Assembly: GCA_000310025.1 (NCBI GenBank)
Contig: FN648585.1
Coordinates: 1 to 64,000, forward strand
Length of the DNA: 64,000 nucleotides
Direction: 5' to 3'
From: Ectocarpus siliculosus
Lineage: Eukaryota > Sar > Phaeophyceae > Ectocarpales > Ectocarpaceae
Part shown: piece by piece, positions 44,901 to 56,499 of the stretch
Numbering within the stretch: the stretch's first letter is position 1
Layout: each line of letters begins with the position of its first letter
Notes under the pieces: model-generated
Told to the model about the DNA's origin: nothing
Databases searched by the model: none
What the model saw: only the letters and a program-made list of their open reading frames with translations
Translations under genes and position numbers: made by a program

Positions 44901-46380
44901 CCTCACCCGGGAGATCAGCTACAGGAGCAGAGGAGCGTGGGCGTGCCTCAGGCGATATGGCCAGGAGCTCTTCGACAGACCGAAAGCGCCATTCCGACTC
45001 AAGATCCGCCTCCTCCAGGCGGAGGCGATGGAGGCACTGCTGTACGGCTGCATGACATGGTCACCACTCAGCGGCCACTATCAGACGCTGCGGTCGACAC
45101 ACCACCGACTGCTCCTTCGAGTTATCGGGTACAAGCGCAAGAAAGACACCTACCGGCAGCTCTCGTACGCCCAGACGCTGAAGAGGGTCGAATGCCAGAG
45201 CGTTGAAGCCACGATCCGACAACGACGCCTACTGTTCGCGGGAGCACTGGCAAGGCAGCCGGACGGGCGACTCCCGAAACGACTGATGCTCGGCGAGCTG
45301 GCGGGGGGGGAGAAGCCACGTAGGGGGGGACAGGAACAGAACTGGCCGAAGTGTGTACTCGACGACCTGAAGGCCTTCGGGGCCGACCACGGATCTACGA
45401 AAACCGACCCAAGTTGTCTCGGAATTCCCGTACCGAAAGACACGGCACCGAAGTCAAGGTGGACGGAAGCCGCGAAGGTGGAGGGGGGAGTACCCTGGCA
45501 TGCGGCGGTGCTGCAGAGAGCTGAGAGGTTCATGACCTCCTGGCACGAGAAGGAAGAAGAGGCCAGCCGACAACGAGCGCTCAAACGAAACCACAAGCCA
45601 ACAACCAATGGGGCGGGAGGGGGGCAGGAGACGGACGAGACGGCGAGGGAAGAAAGCAAACGAGAAGAGACGGACCGAGTGGCACGACACGTGCCGGATT
45701 GAATCTCTTTTCGCCAATTCCCCCCCCCCCAACGCTGCACCATTGCACCAACCCCCCAGTAGTAGTGATTTCGTACCACTATAATGTATCGCTGGTTGGT
45801 GGCCATGTTTGCGTGTTTGCTTGTTCTTTAGTGGTCTCTCCACCGTGTGCCTTGTTCTGCCTCATACTTCCTGTTATTTTCGGCCTGGTCCCTCTTTGTC
45901 CTCGCCCTTTTTTTCATTTTTTTCATTTTATTTTCATTTATTTTCTCTTCTCCTTACGGTTTCCATTTTTATTTTTTCTCCTTTTTTTTTCTCTTTGTCC
46001 TTTTTTTTCTCTCTTTTTTTCTCTCTTTTTCTGTGCCAGATGGACTTGTCTCTGCTTGCGTTGTGAAGTACCAAGATTGAACCAAGGGAGTGTGCCTCTT
46101 TCTCTCCGGCCCATGATAGATAGTGACTGCTAATCTCAGTTGATACCCCGCATAGCGTGAAGAGGGAGCGGAGGATCCCAGAATATCTGTCGTTGATTTC
46201 TATTGACTTGCGGACCCCTCGGGGCCAGTTTATTTGAGTGTACCTTTTTAGGGTAAGTTAACCTGTGACCACGGGAATCGACCGCGTCGAGTGTTGGATC
46301 AGTACGGACATACGAAGGTACTGGGTAGAGAGAGATCGGAACGGTTTTTAATGTGAAGACAACAACAACAACAACAACAA
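41950..46380 (+). mobile_element. nearly full-length non-LTR retrotransposon (LINE)
   Basis: Includes a 5' leader, one long coding region (42005-45702), a pyrimidine-rich 3' untranslated part (45715-46030) and a 3' end of (CAA)n instead of poly(A) at 46360-46380. The exact 5' end is unknown. Four more tails of the same family lie at 7344, 31590, 40569 and 41121, so the family was once active here and inserted mostly as truncated copies. Confidence 0.85.
42005..45702 (+). pseudogene. LINE polyprotein: APE endonuclease plus reverse transcriptase, disabled
   Basis: Copies its own RNA into DNA at a nick made by its endonuclease. The frame from 42005 starts with an Arg-rich region, then the endonuclease: LRVATWNVRTL, VVGMQETRR, AAYAPTEP, and the catalytic SDHNMVV near 43075. 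It is broken by TAA at 42413-42415 (after GYGRA) and TGA at 42944-42946, where a Trp codon is expected before HTYNG. A one-base deletion near 43869 moves the rest to the next frame. That frame carries the reverse transcriptase: [17 protein letters not shown] (catalytic Asp 44260), [14 protein letters not shown], and MLYADDAG (44632-44643). A C-terminal Arg/His-rich region ([22 protein letters not shown]) follows, to TGA. No RNase H domain is seen. Three lesions make it inactive; reverse-transcriptase motifs are intact. Clade undetermined. Confidence 0.9.
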
Positions 46381-46399
46381 TAGTCAAGTAACAGCTTGC

Positions 46400-48740
46400 G
46401 AAGACCGTCGTAAACATATTTCAACAAGTCATCATTCAATATGACGTCACGATGTGGTAGCTGTTTGCCCTTTTGGTTTTCGCTCAGGTTTGCACATACT
46501 AGCACCAAAGAAGACCCAGCGTGGACCTCGTCAGACCGCTATTCCGTTGAAAATCGAAAATCGAAACGGTCACTGATTGGACAGAGTTCCGGTGTTCCGC
46601 CGCCGGATGTTTTATCTGAGGGTCAGTGTTCCGAATATTCTCCGATATTAAAAAATCAAAAGCGAGCACGAACAGACTCGAAATCAAAAATCGAATGCCA
46701 ATCGGAAATCAAGCTGGCTGCCACACACGCACGGAATCGTACATTCCTCTATTTCGATACTCGTCTGTAACCACCTACAGACAGCTTGGTGATGCAAGCA
46801 AGCGCTTGGCAGAAATCTGACACCCAGCAGAGCATGGTATACTTTCTTTGAGCGAGGTCTTCATCGCCGTGAAATTCAATCGTTGTAAACGCAGTTCACC
46901 GGCCACTATTTTGGCTTTCCGACATCAGCACGCAGCAAATACCCTCAAACCCGCCTGATCATGACCGTTATTCAGAGCTATTGTTCGCTGTCTTGGATGC
47001 CGTGTGGCTCTCATGGTCATTGTTTGAATCATCCCAACTGCCATGTACGGGCCTTATTCACCTGTCCCATGTTGATTTTCTATTTCGATTCTCCGCCTGC
47101 GCTGTGTAGAGCCAAACCGAAATCAACATTCAAAATCAAGTTCGAGTTGGATTTTCGAAGGAACGTTTTTTTCACAAGGTCCACCCTCACGCATGTCGCC
47201 CGTCCGTGCAAAACTCTACAAGGCATGTACTTCCTAACTTGCTGACAAGCTTCCGTCCTACTGTGAGCCATCGAACAGATATCTCTATTTCACACTCTTC
47301 GCAAAGTTGACTCCTCTGATACGACCAACGAAGAAATAGTCAACACCAACAACCACACGACTGCTGTAAAGTCCTCGTGACACTGTTCACACGCCGACAC
47401 TTTGCACACGCCACATAACACTCTCACTCAGATCACGCAGTAAGTTGTAAACCCCGTTCGCCACGGAACCTTTTGGATGCGCACTTCCTGTGAGTTGCTT
47501 GTTGCGATACCTATTGGTTGTCGGGGGTATAGGCTGACCCTGAGAGGTGAAGCGTGTGCCGCGCAGCGCGTGAGGTTGTTTTTCCTTGCTGAGCGGTGTG
47601 GTGTTTGTGTCTTCAACAATCAATATTCTTACAATACAAGGGCCCCGGCGGGGGGGGGGGGGTACCCCCCCCCCGCCTTCGGCATGAGTCTGAAACGGAG
47701 GATATCAGGTAGTTGAGCCTCATACCAAGTGCGGAAGATGGGAGGCGTTGCAAAAAACTCAGAGAACAGTAGAAGAAGGAGAAGGCTGGGGGTCGGAAAG
47801 GACGGCAGGAGATGTGTCCGCAATTGTTCGTGCCGGAGAAGCGTATGCACGAAAAGAGAAAATTTAAGACGCAAGACATTAAAAAAAGGATGAGCTTTGT
47901 GATTTGTGGGTGTGTAGACCGCCCGTAATATTTCGCGCCGGAGAAACGTACGTAGTTGTAATTTGTGGGTGTAGTAGATTCACCTGAAAAAGCGGTGTCG
48001 GGTTCGTAAGAGAGAGCCGGTAGGCGGCCGATGAAAAATATAACCACTTTGTTGGTCGACGCATCATGGAAGCAGCGAAACTAAGCAAAGAAAACAATGC
48101 ATGCACTCGGTGCTCAAGAAAAAAGATATATTTGTACGAATGAATGCAGCATGTGAGGAGACCAAATGAAGTATTAGATATGGTAACAACCTTGCATGCA
48201 ACCACTTTCCCCCCGCACATATCCTACTTATGGAGAGCACGCATACCCCGACCTATTGAAGAACTGAAGCGAAAAAAGCGTCCTCGTCGCAAGGGACAAA
48301 CATGATGCAACCAATTCCCCTCTGCGCACATTCTCCTTATTATGGAGAGCACGCATACCCCGATGTTCATAGCCACATATACGTGGGCGCAAATTCCTTA
48401 AAGCAAGGTGACGAATCATTGTTAATGCGTCAAATGTCGAGACTTATACGCAACCACTTCTCGCACACGCACACACGCATACCCCGACTCTATTGAAGCA
48501 GGGAAGCTAGGAAAGCGTGAGAGAAACCTCCAGCGACCTGCACATGAGCGCAAATTGCAAAAGCAGTGCAAAGAATGAATGCAACCAATGCGTTGTCCAG
48601 GCTATGAGCTGTTGTGACGAATGATTGAAAGGAGCGTAAAGCGAAACAACCGATCAGAGCCACGAGTAGACTAACTCAAGGGCCATGTTGGTGACGCAGG
48701 CGAAGTTGGAGCTGTCCAGAGCTTGGGCTAGGTTTTCACG
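46400..48740. other. no supported gene; repeats and G/C palindrome
   Basis: 46515-46650 shares GTCACTGATTGG, TGTTCCGCCGCCGGAT and GTTCCGAATATTCTCCGATA with 52385-52550. At 47647-47677 GGC, 13 G, TA, 10 C and GCC form a palindrome that could fold into a G/C hairpin. The rest shows only short frames. Confidence 0.5.
46515..46650 (+). repeat. dispersed repeat, copy 1 of 2
   Basis: Diverged match to 52385-52550 in the same orientation, ending GTTCCGAATATTCTCCGATA in both copies. Confidence 0.7.
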
Positions 48741-48803
48741 AGTCGAGGCGTGAACGCAGAAGACGTTGACGAAATAATCCTGGTCGTATTCGTTGAAAAT
48801 TAC

Positions 48804-50027
48804 TTAAACCCACTGGTGGTTCATTTCGTTCAGAGCATCAGGACCTTCACTGTCGAACGTTAGAAGGATGATGTGCGCATGCGGGAAGCGGCGTTTCTGG
48901 AACTCGCGTTTCTGGAACTCGATGATACCTAGGTGGCTGTTGTAGAGACCAAAAATGTTACCGCTCTTGAGAACTCTCCTAATCTCTTTCAGTTTCAACT
49001 TGAAGACGCGACAACACAGATCGGGGCGGTCGTAGGCACTTTGTCCTGGGAGCAAGTTCTCAGTAACTTCAGCCCAGTTTGCGTTGAAAGTAACGGTAAC
49101 AAACTAAGGCGGTCGACCTCGTCTGTTGACGATAGCCAAAGCGTCCTCAGTGTCAGAGTTTCTCTGGCAGGGTGGGCCGGGGAAAGAGGCAGGGAGTAAC
49201 TTTCCTGGTTGTTCGGAAGGGGAGGAATCTCGAATGGAACGATCAGACGCAAGCCTACGTTGCATATCTTTGGTTTGAACGAACGGCAGTCTATCCTCTT
49301 CCATTCTGCTGAGGGAATCACAAGCCCATTCTTGTTGTGGACGGCTGTTGATCTTGAATATTTGTTCGGAAAGTATTCGTTGCCTGCGGTAGTAAGGGAA
49401 CTTGACGTGCTGAGTGTTGTCCTATTTCGTCGTCCGTGACTTGTTCTCGGGAGTTTCGTCCTTGTGGCCTTTGCTCCACCCGGGCTCACCATGAAGATAA
49501 AGTAACGGGAACTGAAGGGTCTCGTGAGCTGGACTCCACAAAGGTAGGAAACGGGGTTTGGTAACAACGGCTCTTGTGCCGTCATTGGCCTGACCGGAAG
49601 TATAAAGAAGAGCCGCTATCTCAGGAGCAGTGACTGTGTCGCCCACGACGGGTCCTTCAGATGCTCTACTCACCTATGCGAATTCCATGTAAGGAACCTC
49701 ATCGTTGTTGTTGTTTTGCTGAAGATTTAGAATGTCGTCGACAGCACAACGGTACTGCCTAGCCCATTTGATGTTGCCGTTGATGTGAGACCTCAAAACG
49801 TTTGCTGTCTGAGAGTTTAGGTTTCGGGACGAAGCATGGGACACAAACTCGGAGTCGTAGATGTAGAATCTAGAGCTGTTGTTCACGGAGCAGTCAGCAT
49901 AGTGCTCTTGCAGGTAGAAGATGCGGTGGTAAGCTCTTCCGTGTAGTGCCAACATGCTAGGCGGCTTTGGCTGAGTCCACGTTCTCTTTTGGATACCACC
50001 GGCTCCCAAAGCAATAAAACTGAACAA
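48804..50027 (-). pseudogene. Helitron replication-initiator (Rep) fragment, nonsense-interrupted
   Basis: Helitrons move by a rolling-circle-type mechanism using a Rep/helicase. One minus-strand frame is open from 50027 to 48804 except for TAG at 49674-49676, TAG at 49422-49424, TAG at 49104-49106 and a terminal TAA at 48804-48806. In order it carries the Helitron-like N-terminal domain (LHGRAYHRIFYLQEHY, FYIYDSEF), the LQFPLLYLHGEPGW block, YRRQRILSEQIFK, GKLLPASFPGPP, EDALAIVNRRGRPP, and FVTVTFNANW. The Rep core follows (LPGQSAYDRPDLCCRVFKLK), then EFQKRRFPHAHIILL with the two-His HUH motif at 48881-48873. The catalytic Tyr block and the helicase domain are missing; sequence below 48804 does not match them. 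A 15-bp duplication sits just before the HUH motif. Confidence 0.85.
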
Positions 50028-50041
50028 ACCGTAGCACTTAC

Positions 50042-50477
50042 GTTGGGCATTGCGAAAGTGTGGAGTGCAGAAAATTTGAAGTAGTTGGGACGGTATTGGT
50101 AACAGACAGGTGATGACTTGATTTCCATTGGCGCAACAGTTGGGGGAGCGAGCTGTTCTTTCTTCCCTCTAAAGTGTTGAACCGCAATGACGGCACACAC
50201 ACGTAGTTGGGCAGCCTCCTCCTCCTCGGTGGTCCCTATCTCCTTGATGATCTTCTTCGCCTTGAGGGTTTGGGTGACGGACTCCTTCCAGAGCCTCCTG
50301 GCGCAGTAGAAGTGGAGCGGGGGGTCCCAGTCCTTGATCACGAGGTCCCCCTCGGAGATGATCCCCGTGCAGCCGGTCTGAAGATCGTCCGCGATGTTGT
50401 TCTCGTCGGCGCGAACGCACGATTTCTGGGCGAGTGCACGTGGAGAACAAAAGGCAACGGCGCAACGTCGTGGGCAT
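50042..50477 (-). CDS. probable upstream exon of the Helitron gene
   Basis: Bounded by acceptor TTCTACGCAG before 50477 and donor GTAAGTG after 50042. The best frame has SCVRADENNIADDLQTGC, SEGDLVIKDWDPPLHFYC and a Lys/Glu-rich helix (LKAKKIIKEIGTTEEEEAA). The spaced Cys/His pattern could be a zinc finger, which some Helitron proteins carry upstream of Rep. A competing frame is also open, so the assignment rests on composition. An intron of about 15-60 bp would join it to the Rep segment. Confidence 0.45.
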
Positions 50478-50571
50478 CTGCGTAGAAGTATGCACGTGTA
50501 GTTTATGATTAACGACAAAGATGAATCGCCACACACACAATTGAAGATAGTACATATGAAGTGTAACTCAC

Positions 50572-50675
50572 GCCGATGCGCTTCTTGGTTGTCGGAGTTG
50601 CGTTCTTGAGAAGCTTGCCGCCAGACGTCTTTGCCAAGACGCAGTGGATTTCGACGGCGTGGACGTTGGCGTGAT
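50572..50675 (-). CDS. candidate small exon upstream of the Helitron exons
   Basis: Acceptor CTCCGTGCAG and donor GTGAGTT enclose 104 bp with a protein-like frame (HAVEIHCVLAKTSGGKLL, then NATPTTKKRIG). I infer it belongs to the gene that continues at 50477. No domain recognised. Confidence 0.3.
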
Positions 50676-50699
50676 CTGCACGGAGATGTAAAAAGAAAT

Positions 50700-53680
50700 T
50701 ACAGAGGAGATGGCATAAACGAAAGTGTTTTCAGAAGATCGTTGACGGCCGTGCTCTCAGGAGTTGGTGTTGAGGATGTCGGAGGAGACAGGAGTGTGAC
50801 GGGAAGGGCACGAGTGGCAGCGCGCTACAGAAAGATCCTGTCTGTCCTAAATCTTCATCTCGCCGCATTTTTAAGTGCGCGTGCACCGAAACTGTACAAA
50901 AAAAAAGATTTATCGCTAAACGATTCCGCCGCATTTTTGCGTGACGGAGAGAGAAGAAAGGTACTTTTTGACGCTATGAATCCATTGCTAATCTGTCTCA
51001 GACTCTTTTCTATGATAGAGATGGTTTCGTTGTGTCATATTAAGAAAAAAAAAAAAGTTTATGCACAAATGAAGATGTACGTACACAGGAAGCACAGCAG
51101 TTAGCGCGTGAAGGAAGGACTTACACTGACACGCGCACGAACGTTCGTGTTGAACACGCCTGCACTCTATGCCCGTGCGCACCATGTACCGCAACATGTC
51201 GTTTTGCAAAAAAGCGTGCTGCTGTAAGAATCCACCCGACCTAAGGGACCCTGCGTGATTGATTGAGTTGACGGCCCATGCACGCTGGAACGCAGTCAGA
51301 AAAGACCGGGCTTTGTGATTGGTGGACGGAGTGGAGCCGCGCTCACACCCGCCGCGTCGGACTCGTAAGAGAGCGCCGGCACGCTGCGGCTCGGCCTCGC
51401 GCCCTCCTCTCAGCGCGCGGAAACCCCCCGCGCTGCGCAGCGGCAGCGGGCTGTCGAAAAATCCGGAAGAAATGCGCCCCGTGGGGCTCTAAGGCGCCGA
51501 AAAAGTGCTCTAGGCGCACGAGAGAGCAGCATTCAAATCACTTGGATTTAGAGTTCAGATCTACGAAGACTCACCTTCGTTAATTGTACTTACTTCTACA
51601 AACTACCGAGCGTGGGTTTGTTGTGAGGTGCCGCACCGACGAGAGGGCAACGAGAGAGCAAGTGTGTTCGCCCCTACGGACTTCTTTTCACCCTTCGCCT
51701 CCTCCGCCACTCATCGTGTGCTTCTGCCACGTTTGTTTTTGGACTTTCCTCTTGGGCACGTATTTTGAGTCGTTCGCCCGACTGAAACCTGTACGGGTTA
51801 TCTTACGGGGCGGAAAATTCCGAGCAAATGCTCCTACAAAGATCATTGTGGGCAGGATGAAATTCGATCTTTTCGGCCGTCTTGGGGCAACTTGGGGAGC
51901 AAGTCGTAATAAAGCAATTGATCAAATTCTTGAAGATCCATCGACCTTCGGCGCTCGGGGTGATAAAAAAGATCGAAACTGTATCGAAATTCGAGTATCG
52001 GAAACACCGTATTGTTTCTTACTTGGCTTCAGTATGAAGAGTGTCCCCGAAACGGACTCTTTTCATATTGAATCCGAGCCACCCTTTGTCTGCCAAGGAG
52101 CTCAGATACCTTAAAGGAGCTCAGATACCTTATAGGGACTCTGTACATAGCCCCTTCGACTAAAATGGATGACAAACATTTTTTGTTGACTTTTTTTTAT
52201 GGAGGGACTGCGTACTGGGAAGGTATTGTATGCGGACGGTATGTAGGTGTATCGCGATCCCGGTTCAGCTTCATAAACCATTTTTTATGTCATGAAGTGG
52301 CTCAGTCGTGTAGCAGCAATGCTGGCATGGTTTTTATGTCCATCCGATCGGCTCTGTATGTTGTTTTTTTATGAGTGCACTTGTCGACAGCTCAGCGCGG
52401 TCCTTGTCAGACCACTTGCATTCCGTCCAAAAACTGAAATTCAACATCAAATATGTCACTGATTGGGCAGCGCGCCAGCCAGTGTTCCGCCGCCGGATTT
52501 TGGACGGGGCGGTTTGTTTGTGTTCCGAATATTCTCCGATATTTTGGTTAAATCGGTTCGGAGCACCAATGGACTCCAAAATCATAGAGCTTGGGTCTCT
52601 GTCGACCAAAAGTCTCTTTTTTCTGTCTGTGTCATTTTAACCGCGTACCCCTTCCCTTGACCGATCGGGTCTCAAAAGCCGATCTTAGCCCACACCGCAC
52701 ATCTCGGAGAACTACCAGCAGTTCGGTGTAGCTGATACGATTTCAAGACCTCTCGCTGTTGTATGAGCAGCTATTGCCTCTTGTGGCGTGAGAACCGGTT
52801 TCTGCGTTGTTGATCCGCGGTGGAGCAGGTTGACTTGTTGCGAGGGTCCTTATTTTTCCTGAAACAACGCTCGTCATTAATCTCTACCGTCATCATGCAG
52901 TACGCATCATGCAGCGCCCGTTCTGCTCAGCTGCTGCTGCACTATGCTTCTAGCGTGTTGTGCTTGCTAGGGAATCTCGCACATTTAACCACAGGCAGCT
53001 CTTTATAGCTAAGGTGCTTGCACGACTCCTCCGACGGGAATGGGTGAGCTACAGCGCGGCAGGCATCTACGCCGGTTGCGTTTTTTGTTGACAACGAACA
53101 ACGAACATTGGTGTCAGGCTGAGTTTTATCGTCCGGGAGACCTAATCCGAAGAAGCTCTAAGTCGACACCCGCTATGCACTGCGTATTCTTCTTGTACTG
53201 CTGCTGCTGCAGCCGCCCTTCGCGTAGAGAGCCCGTTGTCTGTTGTGCTTGATGTGGTCTAGCGGGACACTACGGCGGGTGTGTGTGTGTGTGTTTCTTG
53301 CTCTGTCTAGAGAGGGGGAGGGGAAGAGGTGATGGAGCATCATGACTACTGCTGTAGAAACATCAAGAGGTGAGCGATGCGCTCTATGAGCAAAGACGAG
53401 AGCGAGGGCTGCGTAAGATTTACGTGCAAGACCTTATGGCCCTTTGTTCGGTGTGGTGTCGTTGTGCGTGCTGGTATCTGCCACATATGATCTTACCTGC
53501 AGCTTGCTGCTGTGACCTTTTCGGGAGACTCCGGTCCTATTTTTCTTTTTTTCCGGGCGGCTGGGGTCCTACGAGTCGAGTGGGGTATATCGCAGCCGCG
53601 GTCCCCCCTCCCGCTTGCTTGCCTGCCCTCACCTTCTGCTGCTGCTCTCTGTGACACTGCTGTCGAGCAGCACGCGTTCG
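50700..53680. other. no supported gene; repeats
   Basis: 50975-51058 is the ACTCTTTTCTATGATAGAGA repeat, 52385-52550 the second copy of the 46.5 kb repeat, and 52690-52815 a reversed third copy of the 8.7/9.2 kb repeat. 51300-51520 is GC-rich with an Arg-rich chance frame. 53280-53295 is a (GT)n run. Confidence 0.5.
50975..51058 (+). repeat. dispersed repeat, ACTCTTTTCTATGATAGAGATGG family
   Basis: Matches 37337-37400 and, reversed, 5757-5832; ends in A12, longer than the other copies. Confidence 0.75.
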
Positions 53681-53689
53681 AGACCGCCC

Positions 53690-53879
53690 GCTGCAAACAT
53701 GTCTGACGAAGTTTCCGAAGCTGATCAACTGGCAAGTTGACGATGTGATCATAGCCTCCAAGAAGCGGGGCTTAGGCACGAGATATTATCGCTTGCGGCG
53801 AGGCAGGCTCGTTTGCCTCGATTGCGATGATCGCCGCTTTGGGCCGCCGGCCCGCGCGGGAGTAAGGGCTGCGGCACAA
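53690..53879 (+). CDS. candidate exon, unrecognised
   Basis: A plus-strand frame reads LTKFPKLINWQVDDVIIASK, then TRYYRLRRGRLVCLDCDD, and meets a donor GTGAGAA after 53879. Composition is protein-like, with a CxxC. The start is unclear. It could be an exon of a gene that continues towards 56.5 kb, but I cannot join it to anything. Confidence 0.3.
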
Positions 53880-54009
53880 GGTGAGAACTTAGGCAGCCTG
53901 GGGGAGCCTTCTGCATACTACATGCCTCGACATATAGGGTCGCCGCAGGCAGTCACGTGCACAGATAAAACACAGCGCAGATGTCGCGCATGTATGTCGC
54001 AATTTTGAA

Positions 54010-56480
54010 CATGCTGTCACTTACAGCGGTAATCTACAGCAGTACAGCAGTCACGGGGCAATTTCAGAACAAAAATCGAGGGAGAGAGGACCCACGTGAC
54101 TCGAGACTCGAGACACCAGTCTCATCGAGATGCAGTAGCGGCTACGGTTTTACAGAGGGTCGTCACAAGCCAGTATCCTTCTTGTATTTGCCGGATGTGT
54201 CTTGTGCCGTGTTAGCTTGGACCATGAGCATGGTTTACAGCAGTAATCGCATTTCAAAAGGCTCTCGTTTGAACCAGCTACCAAAAAGAGTCTGTGGAGG
54301 GCACATCATTCATGTTACATCACGTCAGTTACGCGTTCGAGCAACTTAGGATATGTTGTGGCGAGCAAATGCACCCATCACAAGTACCGTTTACGGTAGG
54401 TGACACAAAACACCACACCTCGAGCGATTTTCAGAACTCGATTGCTTCGCAGCAAGTAGGAAGAGTGCTGATGCCGAAAATGGCAGCGTTGTAACCGTAG
54501 CACGCTACATTACGCATCTCACTCGCATGCCCTCATGGACTGCTGTTACGCCAACCTTGATGTGTGGCGAGCACGCGCTGTCTACCTGAAGTGTGATGCT
54601 TGCCTGAGAAGTCAAAAAGATCATTCCTGGGAGATCGGGAGACCTCGGGAAAATCCAATGGCAACTGTTGAGAAAGGTTCCAGAGGTTCCATGTTGAGAG
54701 GGTCTCCTGTCCATCCTAGATAAAGGAATGTCCGGGCGCACAGCCTGTTCTTGGGGTTGAGTAATTGTAGTGTTTGCAAGCCTGTTGCTTGGACCTGGAT
54801 GTTCTTTTTTCCCTCGTTTTTCTATTTTTCAAACGCATGCGGAATTATTGATTTCGCTGTGCCTCCAGCGGGCATATCCAGACACACGCGACGACGGGGG
54901 CTTTGCAAGAAATCGACGCGACGATGAATGTCAACCAAACCGGTGTACAATTTCGTTTCCTGTTGGAATTTGCGTCAACAGTTGCATTCACTGTCAGGGG
55001 ATCATGTCCCTCACGGCGACTGCGGAAGGACACATTTGCTTGCCTATTGTGCCCGACGTGGATCTGTCACGAGGCCCCCGACTTCGTATGCTCGATCAGC
55101 GGGAGGAAGCAAGCCCTGGACGGAAAGCCCAGTGTCGTCTACCTCCACGGTGATGGCAGCAGGTGGGTCGGCAAAGAGCTGTCGGACGGAAATGGCGCAA
55201 GAGCTGAGCCGTACATCCGAGACTTGCACGGAGACGGGACGGGTTAACATGTGTCATGAGGAAGTGTAAGTACGACATGGGAGCGGGGTTGCTCGTGCAC
55301 GTGCAGGTCTTCCACGAGGTGGACCAGATCGCGCGGGAGACGAACACTGCCTAGCATGTGATGAACAACATTCCGGGGAGCCCTACGTAAAAGTGAGTAA
55401 ATTTTGCATGCGTGAAACAATTTCCAGGACCCCCCGTTCGTTTTTTCATGTGTCTCCAATTTACAAGTGACTGCTGTTGTCGATCTGATTGTGCCGGGCT
55501 GTTCTCCTCCCCTTGATATTTACAACTGTTGGTTCTTGCGCGTAGTGCCCTTGTGTAACTGACTCGATTGTGGATCTTCCACGGGCTGTTGGAGGCCTAA
55601 CTTCCGAACAGACCTTCGAAAAACCGAAAAAGAACAGCAGCAGTACAAGCGCACATGCGCACATACAAGCAGAGGTACATGTATCAAGGAAGGGGGAAAA
55701 CAGCAGCAGCAGCGCCAACAGAGCAGCCTCGGGCACACAGCCTCGTTCGTATACAGCCGCAGCAGGGGTTACTCAAATCGAATGCAGCCCCGCTAAATTC
55801 AACCTCGCTTGCCGTATACCTACTCGAGGTGACATGTATACACAGCTGACAGATGAGCCGCTACATAGATAAATCGGTTGCAAAACAGAGACAGCAGTAG
55901 TGTACAGCACCTACAACGATCAGGATGCCGCGGAGGTTCCCACCTGACAGCGAAGTTCCATACTCATCACACGACCAAATGATTCAAACACACATATTTT
56001 CAGTTTCTTTAGGTCCTACGTGTGTAGACAGACATATGCATATCTCATCTCTATGAATCCGTACGCGCCGCTGTACATTTTTATAGTGTAGAGGGAAAAA
56101 ACAAGACGAGCAGCAGCAGCTATAGCAACTCTTTCGTAGAATTAGACGCTATTCCTATGGGTGCCCCTTGTGTTCCTCAAAGGAAGGTATCGACCATGCT
56201 TAATATCGTTGTACGCGCTCGGATGTCACGATGTTAGACGGCTGCTGCTGCTGTGCTAAACATATACCAGGAGTACAGCAGTCTTTCGCACAAAATCTCA
56301 AGCGGGAAATCGTCCGTCGGGTGCAAACAACTAGAAATAGTATAGAGGGGAGAGATAGTTGGAGAGAGAAACGTACCATTTGACAGACTGGGGGACTGGT
56401 AGTGAGGTTAGCAGTGAGGATAACAATATCTTGAGTTTAGACTGAGGCGTGACTGCTGGGTCCGCTTGTTCCACACACGT
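54010..56480. other. no confident gene
   Basis: Overlapping frames at 54770-55270 on the plus strand end near a GTAAGT donor at about 55266, but none shows a motif. TACAGCAGTA motifs lie at 54035 and 54236. CAG-rich spacers fill 55640-55760. Confidence 0.4.
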
Positions 56481-56499
56481 TAAGACATGAGACACCAGC

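Noticed and set aside
44244-44906. 220-codon minus-strand frame
   Set aside because: Shadow of the reverse-transcriptase coding strand.
45699-46133. Phe/Leu/Ser-rich membrane-protein-like frames
   Set aside because: Arise from the pyrimidine-rich 3' untranslated region of the LINE.
51278-51583. Arg/Ala-rich frame of about 100 codons
   Set aside because: GC-rich chance frame; both strands are open and no motif is present.
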